From Gudongella sp046224405 (GTDB taxonomy: Bacteria; Bacillota; Clostridia; Tissierellales; Tissierellaceae), in contig NZ_JBJXRK010000001.1 of NCBI RefSeq assembly GCF_046224405.1, positions 248,001 to 312,000 of the forward strand: 64,000 bases of DNA, read 5' to 3'. Shown piece by piece: positions 17,436 to 26,006 of the stretch. Both the position numbers and the translations under genes were made by a program. The notes beneath the pieces were generated by a model. That model was not told where the DNA came from. It was given only the letters and a program-made list of their open reading frames with translations, and did not search any database. How positions within the stretch are numbered: position 1 is the stretch's first letter; each line of letters begins with the position of its first letter.

Positions 17436-18709
17436 CAGTTACCCCTGCCTAATACCGTTACCTGAAACCCTCCCTGGGCAAGTTCCTTTTGATTCAGGTA
17501 GTTCCTCGTATCATAAACCTTTTTACTCTTCATAAGCTTACCAAGCTCCGAAAAATCAAGTGTGCTGTATTCGAAATGATTTACACCCAACACTATCAGG
17601 TCTGCATCCTTTACAGTATCCTCAATTTTGTCATAAAGTCTTCCGCTGTAGGGGAATACCTCCCTGTCAACGTGTGGATCGTGAATAGCAACCTGCAGCT
17701 TGGTCCTTTGAAGCAATCCATCCACCAGCTTAAGGATTGGACTTTCCCTTGTATCGTCAACATCCGGCTTGTATGTCACCCCAAGTATTGCAACCTTTGC
17801 TTCCTCATCCTGAACAAGCTGGAGGATCCTGTGGAGTACCTTGTCAGGCATTCCATCATTTATGTCCCTGGCCTGTCTGATAAGCCTTCCTTCAGGATGG
17901 TTCTCTATGACAAACCATGGGTCAACTGCTATACAATGGCCTCCTACCCCTGGACCTGGCTGATGAAGGTTGACCCTTGGATGCTTGTTTGCAAACCTGA
18001 TTACCTCCCAGGCGTCTATTCCCATGTTCTCAGCGAGGATTGCAAGCTCGTTTGCAAGTGCTATGTTCACATCCCTGAAGGTGTTCTCCATCAATTTGCA
18101 CATTTCTGCAGTCTTGGAATCCGTGGTATAGATTTCACCCTTTACAAAGGTCCTGTAAATCTCCTTTACTGCCTCTGTGGATTCAGGATTTATTCCCCCT
18201 ATAATCCTGTCATTCTGTACCAGCTCCTGGATGATCTTTCCGGGAAGTACCCTTTCAGGAGAGTGAGCCACAAATATTTCCTCTCCTATCTTTAGCCCTG
18301 ACCTGGCAAGTATGGGAGCCACCATTTCCTCAGTTGCTCCCGGTGGCGATGTGGATTCAAGAACCACTATGTTCCCAGGCTTCAGGTGAGGTGCAATTTC
18401 CTCAGCTGCACTCTCCACATAGCTCATATCTGCCTTTTTATCCTCGGTAATTGGAGTTGGTACAGCGATTATGAAGACATCGGATTCCTCAAGGGAGGAT
18501 ATTCCCCTTAGCCTTCCCGCACTTACCATTTCATTAACAAGGTCTGACAAGCCTGGTTCCTCAATTATTATCTCTCCTTCGTTCAGGGCATTAATGACCC
18601 TCTTGTTAAGGTCATAGCCCAGTACGTCCATTCCAGCCCTTGCCATTACTGCAGCTGTGGGAAGTCCAATGTAACCAAGCCCTACGATTGTTACTCTCTT
18701 ATCTTTCAT
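17435..18709 (-). CDS. wecC: UDP-N-acetyl-D-mannosamine dehydrogenase (nucleotide sugar dehydrogenase)
   Basis: 424 residues. NAD-binding Rossmann motif GLGYIGLPTA at the N terminus, central dimerisation region with ENTFRDVNIALANELAILAE, and catalytic Cys in GVGGHCIAVDPWF. The family oxidises the C6 hydroxyl of UDP-ManNAc (or UDP-GlcNAc) to the uronate. The HCIAVDPWF form resembles WecC, but the exact sugar cannot be proven from sequence. The matching UDP-GlcNAc 2-epimerase is not in the window. Confidence 0.9.
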   Translation of the reverse strand: MKDKRVTIVGLGYIGLPTAAVMARAGMDVLGYDLNKRVINALNEGEIIIEEPGLSDLVNEMVSAGRLRGISSLEESDVFIIAVPTPITEDKKADMSYVESAAEEIAPHLKPGNIVVLESTSPPGATEEMVAPILARSGLKIGEEIFVAHSPERVLPGKIIQELVQNDRIIGGINPESTEAVKEIYRTFVKGEIYTTDSKTAEMCKLMENTFRDVNIALANELAILAENMGIDAWEVIRFANKHPRVNLHQPGPGVGGHCIAVDPWFVIENHPEGRLIRQARDINDGMPDKVLHRILQLVQDEEAKVAILGVTYKPDVDDTRESPILKLVDGLLQRTKLQVAIHDPHVDREVFPYSGRLYDKIEDTVKDADLIVLGVNHFEYSTLDFSELGKLMKSKKVYDTRNYLNQKELAQGGFQVTVLGRGN

Positions 18710-18741
18710 AAATATACCTCCAAATTGGTCCTTCCATGGAC

Positions 18742-19200
18742 CTATCTAATATTATATGCTCCACGGACCATGACAAATGTCTTGTCCTTGGTTACAAATA
18801 TTCCCCTACCATCACTTCTGGGTACTATCAACATATGGTTTGTTGGAACATTGCCGCCATCTGCAATGTCAGTACCAGCAGTAACATCTGAAAGTCCCCC
18901 AAGTCTTGAAGCTATGGCAACAGCCTCTCCACTTCTCTTTATGATCTCGGTTCCAGCCTCCCCTTCAAGGACCTGTCCGCTTTGAAGCTCAACAACCACA
19001 AGAGCATCCCCCGCCACTGGCGCTTCAGTTCTGTCATCAAGCTTTTCATCTATGTAATCCCTTATTTCCTCAAGCTTTATATTCAGATAGCTTAAGGATA
19101 CTATGGGATCTGATTCACTTCCCGGCTCGGAAAATACAACGGTTGATCCAAGCAATAGTCCTGCCACTCCCAGAGTCACAATTGTCTTTTTAAATTTCAT
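18742..19200 (-). CDS. Secreted protein of unknown function heading the polysaccharide operon
   Basis: 152 residues from the ATG at 19200 (MKFKKTIVTLGVAGLLLGST), preceded by GAGGAG; a longer in-frame start at 19242 lacks a ribosome-binding site. A signal peptide is followed by a short helical stretch and a glycine-rich beta domain containing GGLSDVTAGTDIADGGNVPT and NHMLIVPRSDGRGI. I do not recognise a named family. It is the first gene of the minus-strand wall polysaccharide operon, 32 bp before wecC. Confidence 0.75.
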   Translation of the reverse strand: MKFKKTIVTLGVAGLLLGSTVVFSEPGSESDPIVSLSYLNIKLEEIRDYIDEKLDDRTEAPVAGDALVVVELQSGQVLEGEAGTEIIKRSGEAVAIASRLGGLSDVTAGTDIADGGNVPTNHMLIVPRSDGRGIFVTKDKTFVMVRGAYNIR

Positions 19201-19257
19201 ATAAACACTCCTCGCATAATTTGGATTGGTTTTTCGTTTCATAGTTAGCCAAATTAC

Positions 19258-19287
19258 ATTATACTATAAATAGACGGTAAATGTCAC
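19258..19287 (-). promoter_or_regulatory. Promoter of the wall polysaccharide operon
   Basis: Minus strand: -35 GTGACA (19282-19287), 18-bp spacer, consensus -10 TATAAT (19258-19263), about 58 bp upstream of the secreted protein start. Confidence 0.7.
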
Positions 19288-19343
19288 CCACATCTGGCCA
19301 TTGTGTGCTTATTATGTGGAATTATTGTATGGGAGGGATTTTA

Positions 19344-20507
19344 TTGAAGGAGCTATCCAAGGTAACGCAGAACTACCCTGCATCTGGAATCAGAAAGATG
19401 TTTGAGCTTGCAGGGAAGTATGACAATGTAATAAGCCTTACAGTTGGTGAGCCTGCATTTGACACACCTGCAAACATCAAGAATGCTGCAAAAATGTCAT
19501 TGGACAACAATAATACTCACTATGTATCAAATGCAGGTATCCCAGAACTGAGAAAGGCAATTGCAGAAAAATACAACAGGCTGATTGGAGAGCATTACAC
19601 CCATGATAATGTTATGGTTGCAATTGGCGGGATGGAAGCAATATTCCTGGCTTTATTGGCAACTGTGAATCCCGGTGACGAGGTTCTGATTCCTGATCCA
19701 GGATATCCCAATTACGAGGGACAAACAGTGATTCTGGGGGCCAAGGCCGTAAAGGTTCCCATCTATGAGAAGCATAGCTTCAATATCCAGGCAAAGGACA
19801 TCGAAAATGCAATCACCGAAAAGACTAAGGTATTGATACTTAATTCACCTAGCAATCCGCTGGGCTCTGTCCTGTCAAGAGACGATCTGGCAGAAATAGC
19901 GGAGGTCGTAAAAAAATATGATCTATTTGTAATTTCCGATGAAGTTTACGAAGAAATCATATTCGATGGCCATAGGCACCACAGCATCTCTCAGTTTCCC
20001 GAGATTAGAGAAAATGTCCTGGTGATCAACAGCTTGTCAAAAACATATGCAATGACAGGCTGGCGAATAGGCTATGTTGTAGGCTGCCAAAAAATCATTG
20101 GCTCAATGCCTAAAATCCAGGAGGGCATCGCCTCCTGCGTTTCTCATTTTATTCAGGATGCTGCAGTGGAGGCCATTGAAAACAGTGGAGAATCTGTGAA
20201 ATACATGCAGGAGGAATACTCCAGAAAAAGAGACATTGTCATTGAGGAGATTAACGGCATAAAAGGTCTTGAATACAAGGGATCCCCAGGAAGCTTCTAT
20301 GCATTTGTAAACATAAAAAGCTCAGGAATGACTTCACAGGAATTTGCGGAGAGGCTGGTTGTTCAGGAGCAGGTTCTTGTGGTTCCCGGATCGGCCTTTG
20401 GCTCCATGGGAGAAGGCTATGTAAGGATTGTATTTGCAGGGTCTGATAATGACCTGCGAGAAGCCTTTAAACGAATTAATAGATTTATGGAGTCTTTGAA
20501 AAAATAA
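19344..20507 (+). CDS. Class I/II pyridoxal-phosphate aminotransferase
   Basis: 387 residues from TTG at 19344, which has GGGAGGG seven to eight bases upstream; the longer frame to 19281 has no ribosome-binding site. Fold-type I aminotransferase: SPSNPLGSVL substrate and PLP segment, VISDEVYEEI with the PLP-ring Asp, and the Schiff-base Lys in NSLSKTYAMTGWRIGY. Closest by pattern to aspartate or aromatic aminotransferases of subgroup I-gamma. Substrate unknown. Single gene, divergent from the polysaccharide operon. Confidence 0.92.
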   Translation: MKELSKVTQNYPASGIRKMFELAGKYDNVISLTVGEPAFDTPANIKNAAKMSLDNNNTHYVSNAGIPELRKAIAEKYNRLIGEHYTHDNVMVAIGGMEAIFLALLATVNPGDEVLIPDPGYPNYEGQTVILGAKAVKVPIYEKHSFNIQAKDIENAITEKTKVLILNSPSNPLGSVLSRDDLAEIAEVVKKYDLFVISDEVYEEIIFDGHRHHSISQFPEIRENVLVINSLSKTYAMTGWRIGYVVGCQKIIGSMPKIQEGIASCVSHFIQDAAVEAIENSGESVKYMQEEYSRKRDIVIEEINGIKGLEYKGSPGSFYAFVNIKSSGMTSQEFAERLVVQEQVLVVPGSAFGSMGEGYVRIVFAGSDNDLREAFKRINRFMESLKK

Positions 20508-20520
20508 CTTTAGCTTAAAT

Positions 20521-20548
20521 TGACGGGGGCAGAATTCTGCCCCCGTCA
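20521..20548. terminator. 28-bp perfect palindrome between convergent genes
   Basis: TGACGGGGGCAGAA followed by its exact complement with no unpaired loop in the DNA. It lies between the convergent aminotransferase and kdgK genes, so terminator function is likely, although neither side has a long T-run. Confidence 0.65.
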
Positions 20549-20558
20549 TTAGGTTACA

Positions 20559-21581
20559 CTATCTTTGTACTCGACCCGACCCGTCTCCACCCATAAGGGC
20601 TTTTACCTCAGATGGACTAACCAGATTGAAGTCTCCGGGTATTGTATGCTTCAATGCCGAAGCCGCCACTGCAAACTCAAGGGCCTCCTGAATTGGTTTT
20701 TCAGTAACCATTCCGTATATGAGTCCACTTGCAAAGGAGTCTCCTCCACCAACCCTGTCCACAATATGTACATGGTATTTCTTTGAAAGGTAGGATTTTT
20801 CTCCGTCAAATATGGTTGCAGACCACCCGTTGTCTGATGCTGAATGGCTTTCCCTTAGGGTTGATGCCACATATTTAAAGCCGAACCTCTCCATCAGCTG
20901 TTTGGCAACCCCTTCATATTCCAAATGGTCTATTATCCCTGAGTTCACATCTGTACCGCTTGCCTTGATTTCAAATACCTTTTCAGCATCCTCCTCATTT
21001 CCTATGCAGACATGGACATACTTCATAAGCCCTGACATTACCTCATTTGCCTTCTCTGAGGTCCACAGCTTCTTTCTGAAGTTAAGATCCACAGACACTG
21101 TCAATCCCATTTCGTTGGCCATCCTGCAAGCCTCCAGTGTCAATGCTGCCGCCTTGTCACCAAGGGCAGGTGTTATCCCAGTGAAATGAAACCAGTCTGC
21201 CCCATTGAAGATTTCCTCCCAATTGAAGTCTGACGGATCAGCCTGTGAAATTGACGAGTACCTTCTATCATAGATCACCTTTGACGGCCTCTGGGAAGCA
21301 CCACTTTCCAGAAAATATATTCCCAGCCTGTCGCCTCCCATTGCTATATGGTCGGTGACGACTCCATACCTTCTAAGGGAATTAATTGCACTCTGCCCTA
21401 TTTCGTTGTCCGGGACCTTTGTCACAAACCTGGCTTCCAGACCATAATTTGCAAGGGATACGCACACATTGGCCTCTCCACCCCCGTAGTTTACATCAAA
21501 GCTGTCTGATTGGACAAACCTGTTAAAGCCCGGCGTAGAAAGCCTTAACATTATCTCACCTAAGGTAACCACCCTTTTCAT
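20559..21581 (-). CDS. kdgK: 2-dehydro-3-deoxygluconokinase (PfkB family sugar kinase)
   Basis: 340 residues, PfkB/ribokinase fold. N-terminal VTLGEIMLRLSTPGFNRFVQ with the sugar-binding YGGGEANVCVSLANYG, and the C-terminal catalytic motif DRVGGGDSFASGLIYG with its anion-hole glycines and catalytic Asp. Pairing with KDPG aldolase (4-bp overlap upstream) supports phosphorylation of 2-keto-3-deoxygluconate to KDPG, which the aldolase splits to pyruvate and glyceraldehyde 3-phosphate. Upstream hexuronate genes are not in the window. Confidence 0.92.
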   Translation of the reverse strand: MKRVVTLGEIMLRLSTPGFNRFVQSDSFDVNYGGGEANVCVSLANYGLEARFVTKVPDNEIGQSAINSLRRYGVVTDHIAMGGDRLGIYFLESGASQRPSKVIYDRRYSSISQADPSDFNWEEIFNGADWFHFTGITPALGDKAAALTLEACRMANEMGLTVSVDLNFRKKLWTSEKANEVMSGLMKYVHVCIGNEEDAEKVFEIKASGTDVNSGIIDHLEYEGVAKQLMERFGFKYVASTLRESHSASDNGWSATIFDGEKSYLSKKYHVHIVDRVGGGDSFASGLIYGMVTEKPIQEALEFAVAASALKHTIPGDFNLVSPSEVKALMGGDGSGRVQR

Positions 21582-22243
21582 TGCAGATTCCCCCCTTTTT
21601 CAGCTCTGGCTGCCTTTATTTTTTTAACAAACTCAATTGCCGTCTTCGTAACCTTGTCATAATCTCCGGTCTTGGCACCTGATGTAAGCTCTCCACCCAC
21701 TCCAACAGCTATACAACCATTACTGATCCACTGGTCCACATTCTCAAGGTTCACTCCCCCGGTTGGCATCAAAGAAGCTTGTGGCAAAGGTCCCTTGACT
21801 GCCTTTATATAATCCGGCCCAACAACACTTCCAGGGAATACCTTGATAACATCTGCCCCTGCTTCCATGGCTCTTATTATCTCAGTAATGGTCATGCACC
21901 CTGGCATGTAGGGAATCTGGTATCTGTTGCAGAGTCTTGCGGTATCCTTGTCAAACCCAGGGCTTACAATATACTCAGCACCTGCAAGTATTGCAATTCT
22001 TGCTGTTTCACTGTCAAGAACCGTTCCGGCTCCAATTATCAATTCTTCCTTGGGGATTGACCTTCTCAATTCCTCAATCACCTTGGCAGCTCCCGGTACC
22101 GTAAAAGTAATTTCGATAGCGGGTATTCCTCCGGCAATGCATGCTCTTGCTATTTTTTCTGCAGTTTCCCAATTGTCAGCCCTTACCACCGCAACAATTC
22201 CTGCCTCCCATATTCTGGTCAGGGTATTGATCCTTTGAATCAT
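21578..22243 (-). CDS. eda: KDPG/KHG aldolase
   Basis: 221 residues from ATG at 22243 (GGTG six bases upstream; a GTG three codons further upstream is less likely). Class I aldolase: the active-site Glu is in IPAIEITFTVPGA, the GAGTVLD phosphate loop is present, and the Schiff-base Lys is in GADVIKVFPGSVVGPDYIKA. It cleaves 2-keto-3-deoxy-6-phosphogluconate to pyruvate and glyceraldehyde 3-phosphate. Operon partner of kdgK, whose ATG overlaps its stop. Confidence 0.94.
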   Translation of the reverse strand: MIQRINTLTRIWEAGIVAVVRADNWETAEKIARACIAGGIPAIEITFTVPGAAKVIEELRRSIPKEELIIGAGTVLDSETARIAILAGAEYIVSPGFDKDTARLCNRYQIPYMPGCMTITEIIRAMEAGADVIKVFPGSVVGPDYIKAVKGPLPQASLMPTGGVNLENVDQWISNGCIAVGVGGELTSGAKTGDYDKVTKTAIEFVKKIKAARAEKGGNLQ

Positions 22244-22370
22244 ACTTATCACCTACCATAATTATTTTAGTTCTGTTCTGCAATACACCGTTTCATAGTG
22301 ATTCTATCAAGCTATGATGCATTAATCAATTAAATCTTTGCGGCTGTGTTGCTGTTTTACCATTGGATTA

Positions 22371-22412
22371 AAAAAGCAGCTCCGGAATTACAAAACTCCG
22401 AAGCTGCTTTTT
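22371..22412. terminator. Terminator after the mazEF-like operon
   Basis: Stem AAAAAGCAGCT / AGCTGCTTTTT (11 bp), one mismatch, then 4 further pairs, with a T-run on the minus strand. It lies 79 bp beyond the toxin stop codon and upstream of eda. The rest of the 238-bp gap shows nothing else I recognise. Confidence 0.8.
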
Positions 22413-22490
22413 ATCCATGCTGGAATCCATATAGGCAATATTGCCAAGGGGTGATTCCCGTCCATGAATATAATATGTAGGAGGATCCTT

Positions 22491-22838
22491 CTAGTTTCCA
22501 AGGCCAACACTGATTTTAAGTGCCTGGTCGACCTTTCTCATCATATCCTCATCAAACTTACCAATCTTCTCTCTAAGCCTTTTTTTGTCAATGGTCCTAA
22601 TCTGCTCAAGCAGCACCACCGAATCCTTTGGAAGACCGAAATCCTGTGCTGTTATTTCAACGTGGGTCGGGAGTCTGGCCTTATTGATCTGAGAGGTGAT
22701 GGCGGCAATGATGATTGTGGGACTGTACTTGTTCCCCACATCATTCTGTACTACCAGAATCGGCCGTACACCACCCTGCTCAGAACCAATAACCGGGCTC
22801 AGGTCGGCATAATATATGTCTCCTCTCTTCACTATCAT
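22491..22838 (-). CDS. MazF/PemK-type endoribonuclease toxin (EndoA)
   Basis: 115 residues, the usual EndoA length. Family motifs: VKRGDIYYADLSPVIGSEQG at the N terminus, with the catalytic Arg in GGVRPILVVQND, then TIIIAAITSQ and PTHVEI. These enzymes cut mRNA at short sequences such as UACAU and are neutralised by the upstream-encoded antitoxin. The start overlaps the antitoxin stop by 4 bp. The position beside alr and acpS matches the conserved ydcDE neighbourhood of Bacillus relatives. Confidence 0.93.
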   Translation of the reverse strand: MIVKRGDIYYADLSPVIGSEQGGVRPILVVQNDVGNKYSPTIIIAAITSQINKARLPTHVEITAQDFGLPKDSVVLLEQIRTIDKKRLREKIGKFDEDMMRKVDQALKISVGLGN

Positions 22839-23068
22839 AGCTTTTCATACTCCAGTGAAGATTCATATCCCATCAGGTCAGAAATGTCTTCCTCAAGACC
22901 CATTTCAGCGAGGGTTATGTTTAACTGGTTTACCTCGAGATACCCTCTCATAAACTCTCGGTATTTTTTGCAGTGGAACTCGCTGTGATTGCATAGGGCA
23001 ACCACTTTGTCAAAAAGCTCCAAGTTATCTTCTATAACCATAGGGAGACAATCGTCTCTTTCGCTCAT
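22835..23068 (-). CDS. Probable EndoAI-type antitoxin with divergent N terminus
   Basis: 77 residues from the ATG at 23068, preceded by a run of G residues (AAAGGGGGG). The C-terminal half (MRGYLEVNQLNITLAEMGLE and DISDLMGYE) resembles the toxin-binding tail of CopG-like EndoAI antitoxins. The N-terminal part is short and does not show a clear ribbon-helix-helix (no NRSEFI-like helix). It may therefore bind toxin but bind DNA weakly or differently. Identity is based on position and tail pattern. Confidence 0.7.
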   Translation of the reverse strand: MSERDDCLPMVIEDNLELFDKVVALCNHSEFHCKKYREFMRGYLEVNQLNITLAEMGLEEDISDLMGYESSLEYEKL

Positions 23069-23160
23069 TCGGTTAACCCCCCCTTTCATGTGTACTTAGA
23101 GAAATATCAGTGTATTTTAATTATATCGCTATAATAAAAACCATGTCAATGATTCATTGT

Positions 23161-24336
23161 CTATCCCAGCAAATAATCAAGGGTCTTAATTACCTTTCCC
23201 TCTTTTTTATATACCCTTGGAAGCCTTCTGCTCATCATGCATATGATTTCGTAGTTTACTGTGCCCAACTTATGGGCCACCTGCTCCACGCTAGGATAGT
23301 CCTCCCTGCCTTCTCCAAAGAAGATTACCTCATCACCAATTTCCACATCTGGAATATGGGTGACATCCAGCATAAGCTGGTCCATGCATATCTTACCAGC
23401 AACAGGAGCTATCCCACCACCTACATAGGCTTCAGCCTTTCCTGTAAGCATTCTGGTATAGCCATCTGCATAGCCAATTGGAACTGTTGCAATTATGGAT
23501 TCCCTTGGTGCCTTGTAGAGATGACCATAGCTGATGCCGGTTCCCTCAGGCACTGTCTTTATGTTTGAAACTACTGCCTTAAGGGTCATTGCAGGCTTCA
23601 GCTTTATTCTTGACTTGTCCACTTCCTCAGATGGATAGTAGCCATAAAGCATTATGCCAGGCCTTACCATATCAAGATTGTATTCAGGAAGGTCGATTAT
23701 GGCAGCTGAATTTGAAACGTGCTTGATGGGGGGGCTGAAGCCATTCTTTTCAAGCTCCTCTAGGATCCAGGTATACTTCCTGTACTGTTCCCTGGTAACA
23801 GACTTGTCCAGTTCATCCGCCTTGGCGAAGTGGGTGAATATTCCCTCCACGTCTATGTTCTCAAGGTCCTTCAACTTAAGTATCTCCTCCACAGATTCCT
23901 CTGTTGGCTGAAATCCCAGTCTTCCCATTCCAGTGTCTATCTTTATGTGCAGCTTTGCAGTTTTCCCCATCTCTTTTGCTGCATGGGAAAGAGCCTTTGC
24001 ATCCTCGTACCTATAGATTGCCTGTGTCAAATCATAGGCTGCAACCTCCTTCATCTGCTCACCGGGAGTGTAGTTAAGTATGAGAATGGGAAGGTCAAGC
24101 CCAGCTCTTCTTAGCTCTATTCCTTCATTCAAAAGGGACACTGCCACCCTATCAGCCCCTAGTTCCCTGTACATCCTCCCCAGTTCAACTGATCCATGCC
24201 CATAGCCGTTTGCCTTGATGACAGGCATCACAATAGTACCTTCCTTTACCATCTTCTGAATTTCCCTGAAGTTGTGAGAAAGGTTATCCAGGTTTATCTC
24301 CACATATGTGGGTCTTACATCATAGAATCTATCCAT
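23161..24336 (-). CDS. alr: Alanine racemase
   Basis: 391 residues. The N-terminal TIM barrel carries the PLP-binding Lys in MPVIKANGYGHG (about residue 42), HIKIDTGMGRLGF is present, and the C-terminal beta domain supplies the catalytic Tyr in GISYGHLYKAP plus AGKICMDQLMLDV. It makes D-alanine for peptidoglycan. It lies between the AcpS-NnrD fusion and the mazEF-like pair on the same strand, the usual order in Bacillota. Confidence 0.97.
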   Translation of the reverse strand: MDRFYDVRPTYVEINLDNLSHNFREIQKMVKEGTIVMPVIKANGYGHGSVELGRMYRELGADRVAVSLLNEGIELRRAGLDLPILILNYTPGEQMKEVAAYDLTQAIYRYEDAKALSHAAKEMGKTAKLHIKIDTGMGRLGFQPTEESVEEILKLKDLENIDVEGIFTHFAKADELDKSVTREQYRKYTWILEELEKNGFSPPIKHVSNSAAIIDLPEYNLDMVRPGIMLYGYYPSEEVDKSRIKLKPAMTLKAVVSNIKTVPEGTGISYGHLYKAPRESIIATVPIGYADGYTRMLTGKAEAYVGGGIAPVAGKICMDQLMLDVTHIPDVEIGDEVIFFGEGREDYPSVEQVAHKLGTVNYEIICMMSRRLPRVYKKEGKVIKTLDYLLG

Positions 24337-24381
24337 GGGTACCTCCTTGTATTATTTGTGACAATATTATATCAACTGATT

Positions 24382-25596
24382 CTATTCAACAATCAGATTA
24401 ACCGCTCTTGGAAGATTCTCAACAATATCAGTTGCAATCATTCCGTATTCACCCTTTTCCTCTTTGGCCATATCTCCTGCAAGTCCGTGTACATATACTG
24501 CCATCACTGCTGCCTGGAAGGGATCCTCCACCTGGGCAAGGAATGCTCCCGCTACACCTGAAAGTATATCTCCGCTTCCTGCTGTTGCCATGCCAGGATT
24601 TCCTGATCTGTTAACATATATTCTTTCACCGTCAGTTACTATTGTGTTGTGTCCCTTTAGGACCGTCACCACTCCGTAGACCTTGGCAAACTCTCTTGCG
24701 GCACCCTCACGGTCATTTTGAACCTCAGCCGTTGACATTTTCAACAGCCTTCCCATTTCTCCAGGGTGTGGTGTTATTATGGTCTTTCCTTTTCTGTGTC
24801 TTATTATTGTAGGATTGTCAGATAGATTGTTAAGTCCGTCTGCATCCAGAACAATTGGCTTCTCAAAATTAAGCAGGCAGTCCTCAATATTTCCCTTCTG
24901 CTTGTGCCCAAGACCATAACCCGGTCCAAGTACAAGTGAGCTCAGTCCTTCCTGTGCCTTTCTGTAGGCATATATGTCACTGGCTTCCCTTACCATGACC
25001 TCAATAACCTTCAGGCCGAAGTCCCTTGCAAGCTCCGGCTCAAGTATTGCATGCACAAGGCCCGCCCCGCTTCTCAAGGCTCCATAGGTTGCCAGATATA
25101 CAGCTCCCAGCATTCCCTGGCTTCCTCCGATTACTCCAATTCTTCCGAAGTCACCCTTATGGGTGTCCAAGGGTCTTTTGGGCAGCCTGAATTCCATATT
25201 GTCAGGCACCTGATATTTTTTGGTAGTTTCCCCTACTGCAATAGACATACTGTATTCCTCCTCGTTTGAAATTGATATATCAATATAACTGATTCCTTCC
25301 GTATCCATAAAGCTTCTCATTTTTTCACTGTATCCCAGATAGGGTCTTCCCCCAGCCTCGTGCAAAATCCAAATATCCTTCCAGCCAATCTTGCCGATAC
25401 CCGTACCCAAAACCTTTGATACAGCCTCCTTTGCTGAATAAAGTCCTGCTACAGTTCCTGCCGAGTGATTTTTGGACTCCAGATACTCAATTTCGGAAGC
25501 GTTGAAAAGCCTTCGGTAGAAGCTGTCCCTTTTTGTTTCCATCAGCTTTTCAATTCTTCTGTTGGACACAATGTCCACGCCTGTTTTGATCCCCAT
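24382..25596 (-). CDS. Fusion of holo-ACP synthase (AcpS) and ADP-dependent NAD(P)H-hydrate dehydratase (NnrD)
   Basis: 404 residues. Residues 1-122 are AcpS: GVDIVSNRRIEKL with the Mg-binding Asp, and GLYSAKEAVSKVLGTG with the second metal ligand; it transfers 4'-phosphopantetheine to acyl carrier protein. Residues about 135-404 are the YjeF C-terminal ribokinase-like dehydratase: GVIGGSQGMLGAVYLATYGA, IITPHPGEMGRLL and GSGDILSGVAGAFLAQ. The usual YjeF N-terminal epimerase (NnrE) is absent. In relatives acpS and nnr are often neighbours, so the fusion probably came from loss of an intergenic stop. Confidence 0.92.
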   Translation of the reverse strand: MGIKTGVDIVSNRRIEKLMETKRDSFYRRLFNASEIEYLESKNHSAGTVAGLYSAKEAVSKVLGTGIGKIGWKDIWILHEAGGRPYLGYSEKMRSFMDTEGISYIDISISNEEEYSMSIAVGETTKKYQVPDNMEFRLPKRPLDTHKGDFGRIGVIGGSQGMLGAVYLATYGALRSGAGLVHAILEPELARDFGLKVIEVMVREASDIYAYRKAQEGLSSLVLGPGYGLGHKQKGNIEDCLLNFEKPIVLDADGLNNLSDNPTIIRHRKGKTIITPHPGEMGRLLKMSTAEVQNDREGAAREFAKVYGVVTVLKGHNTIVTDGERIYVNRSGNPGMATAGSGDILSGVAGAFLAQVEDPFQAAVMAVYVHGLAGDMAKEEKGEYGMIATDIVENLPRAVNLIVE

Positions 25597-25735
25597 AAAA
25601 TCATCCTTAAAATAGATTTTTTCATCTTATATGATAACATACTCTGTTAATATTTCACAGTGGGCAGTTACAATGATTTAATTAGAGCATGGGGTTTGTT
25701 GGTTAGTTTTTAGTAGTTGGTGGAAAGGAAAAGAT

Positions 25736-25957
25736 AATTCGCAGATCACAATTCTCAATTCACAATGAAAAGATTTAACCAGGACATGGAATTTCAAATA
25801 ACAGGTAGTAGGTAATATCTAAGAAATATGAAGAGTGGAAATCAATAATAAATTCTGGATGTCTCCACTATACACTGGTGCTATACTTTGTAACGCAAGT
25901 AAAATTAAGGTTTCTGGACCATTATTTTATCACGAGCGATCTTCAAATTGTGAATTA
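25736..25957. repeat. Dispersed intergenic repeat, copy A (possible decayed MITE or IS remnant)
   Basis: The roughly 400-bp gap between acpS-nnrD and pyrE has no credible gene. Positions 25741-25790 contain arm sequence (CAGATCACAATTCTCAATTC) running into CACAATGAAAAG and TTTAACCAGGACATG. A short inverted arm AATTGTGAATTA lies at 25946-25957. The same motifs recur near 36.5 kb and 44.6 kb in the opposite orientation. No target-site duplication was resolved. Confidence 0.6.
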
Positions 25958-26004
25958 AAAAAATCCTCCTACAAGCTTGCTAAATACCCTTAGGAGGATT
26001 TTTT
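25957..26004 (-). terminator. Terminator of the pyr operon
   Basis: 13-bp perfect stem AAAAAATCCTCCT / AGGAGGATTTTTT ending three bases beyond the pyrE stop codon, with U-rich tail on the minus strand. Confidence 0.9.
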
Positions 26005-26006
26005 AA

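Noticed and set aside
17489..18295. 268-codon plus-strand frame
   Set aside because: Antisense to the well-supported UDP-ManNAc dehydrogenase; low-complexity shadow translation.
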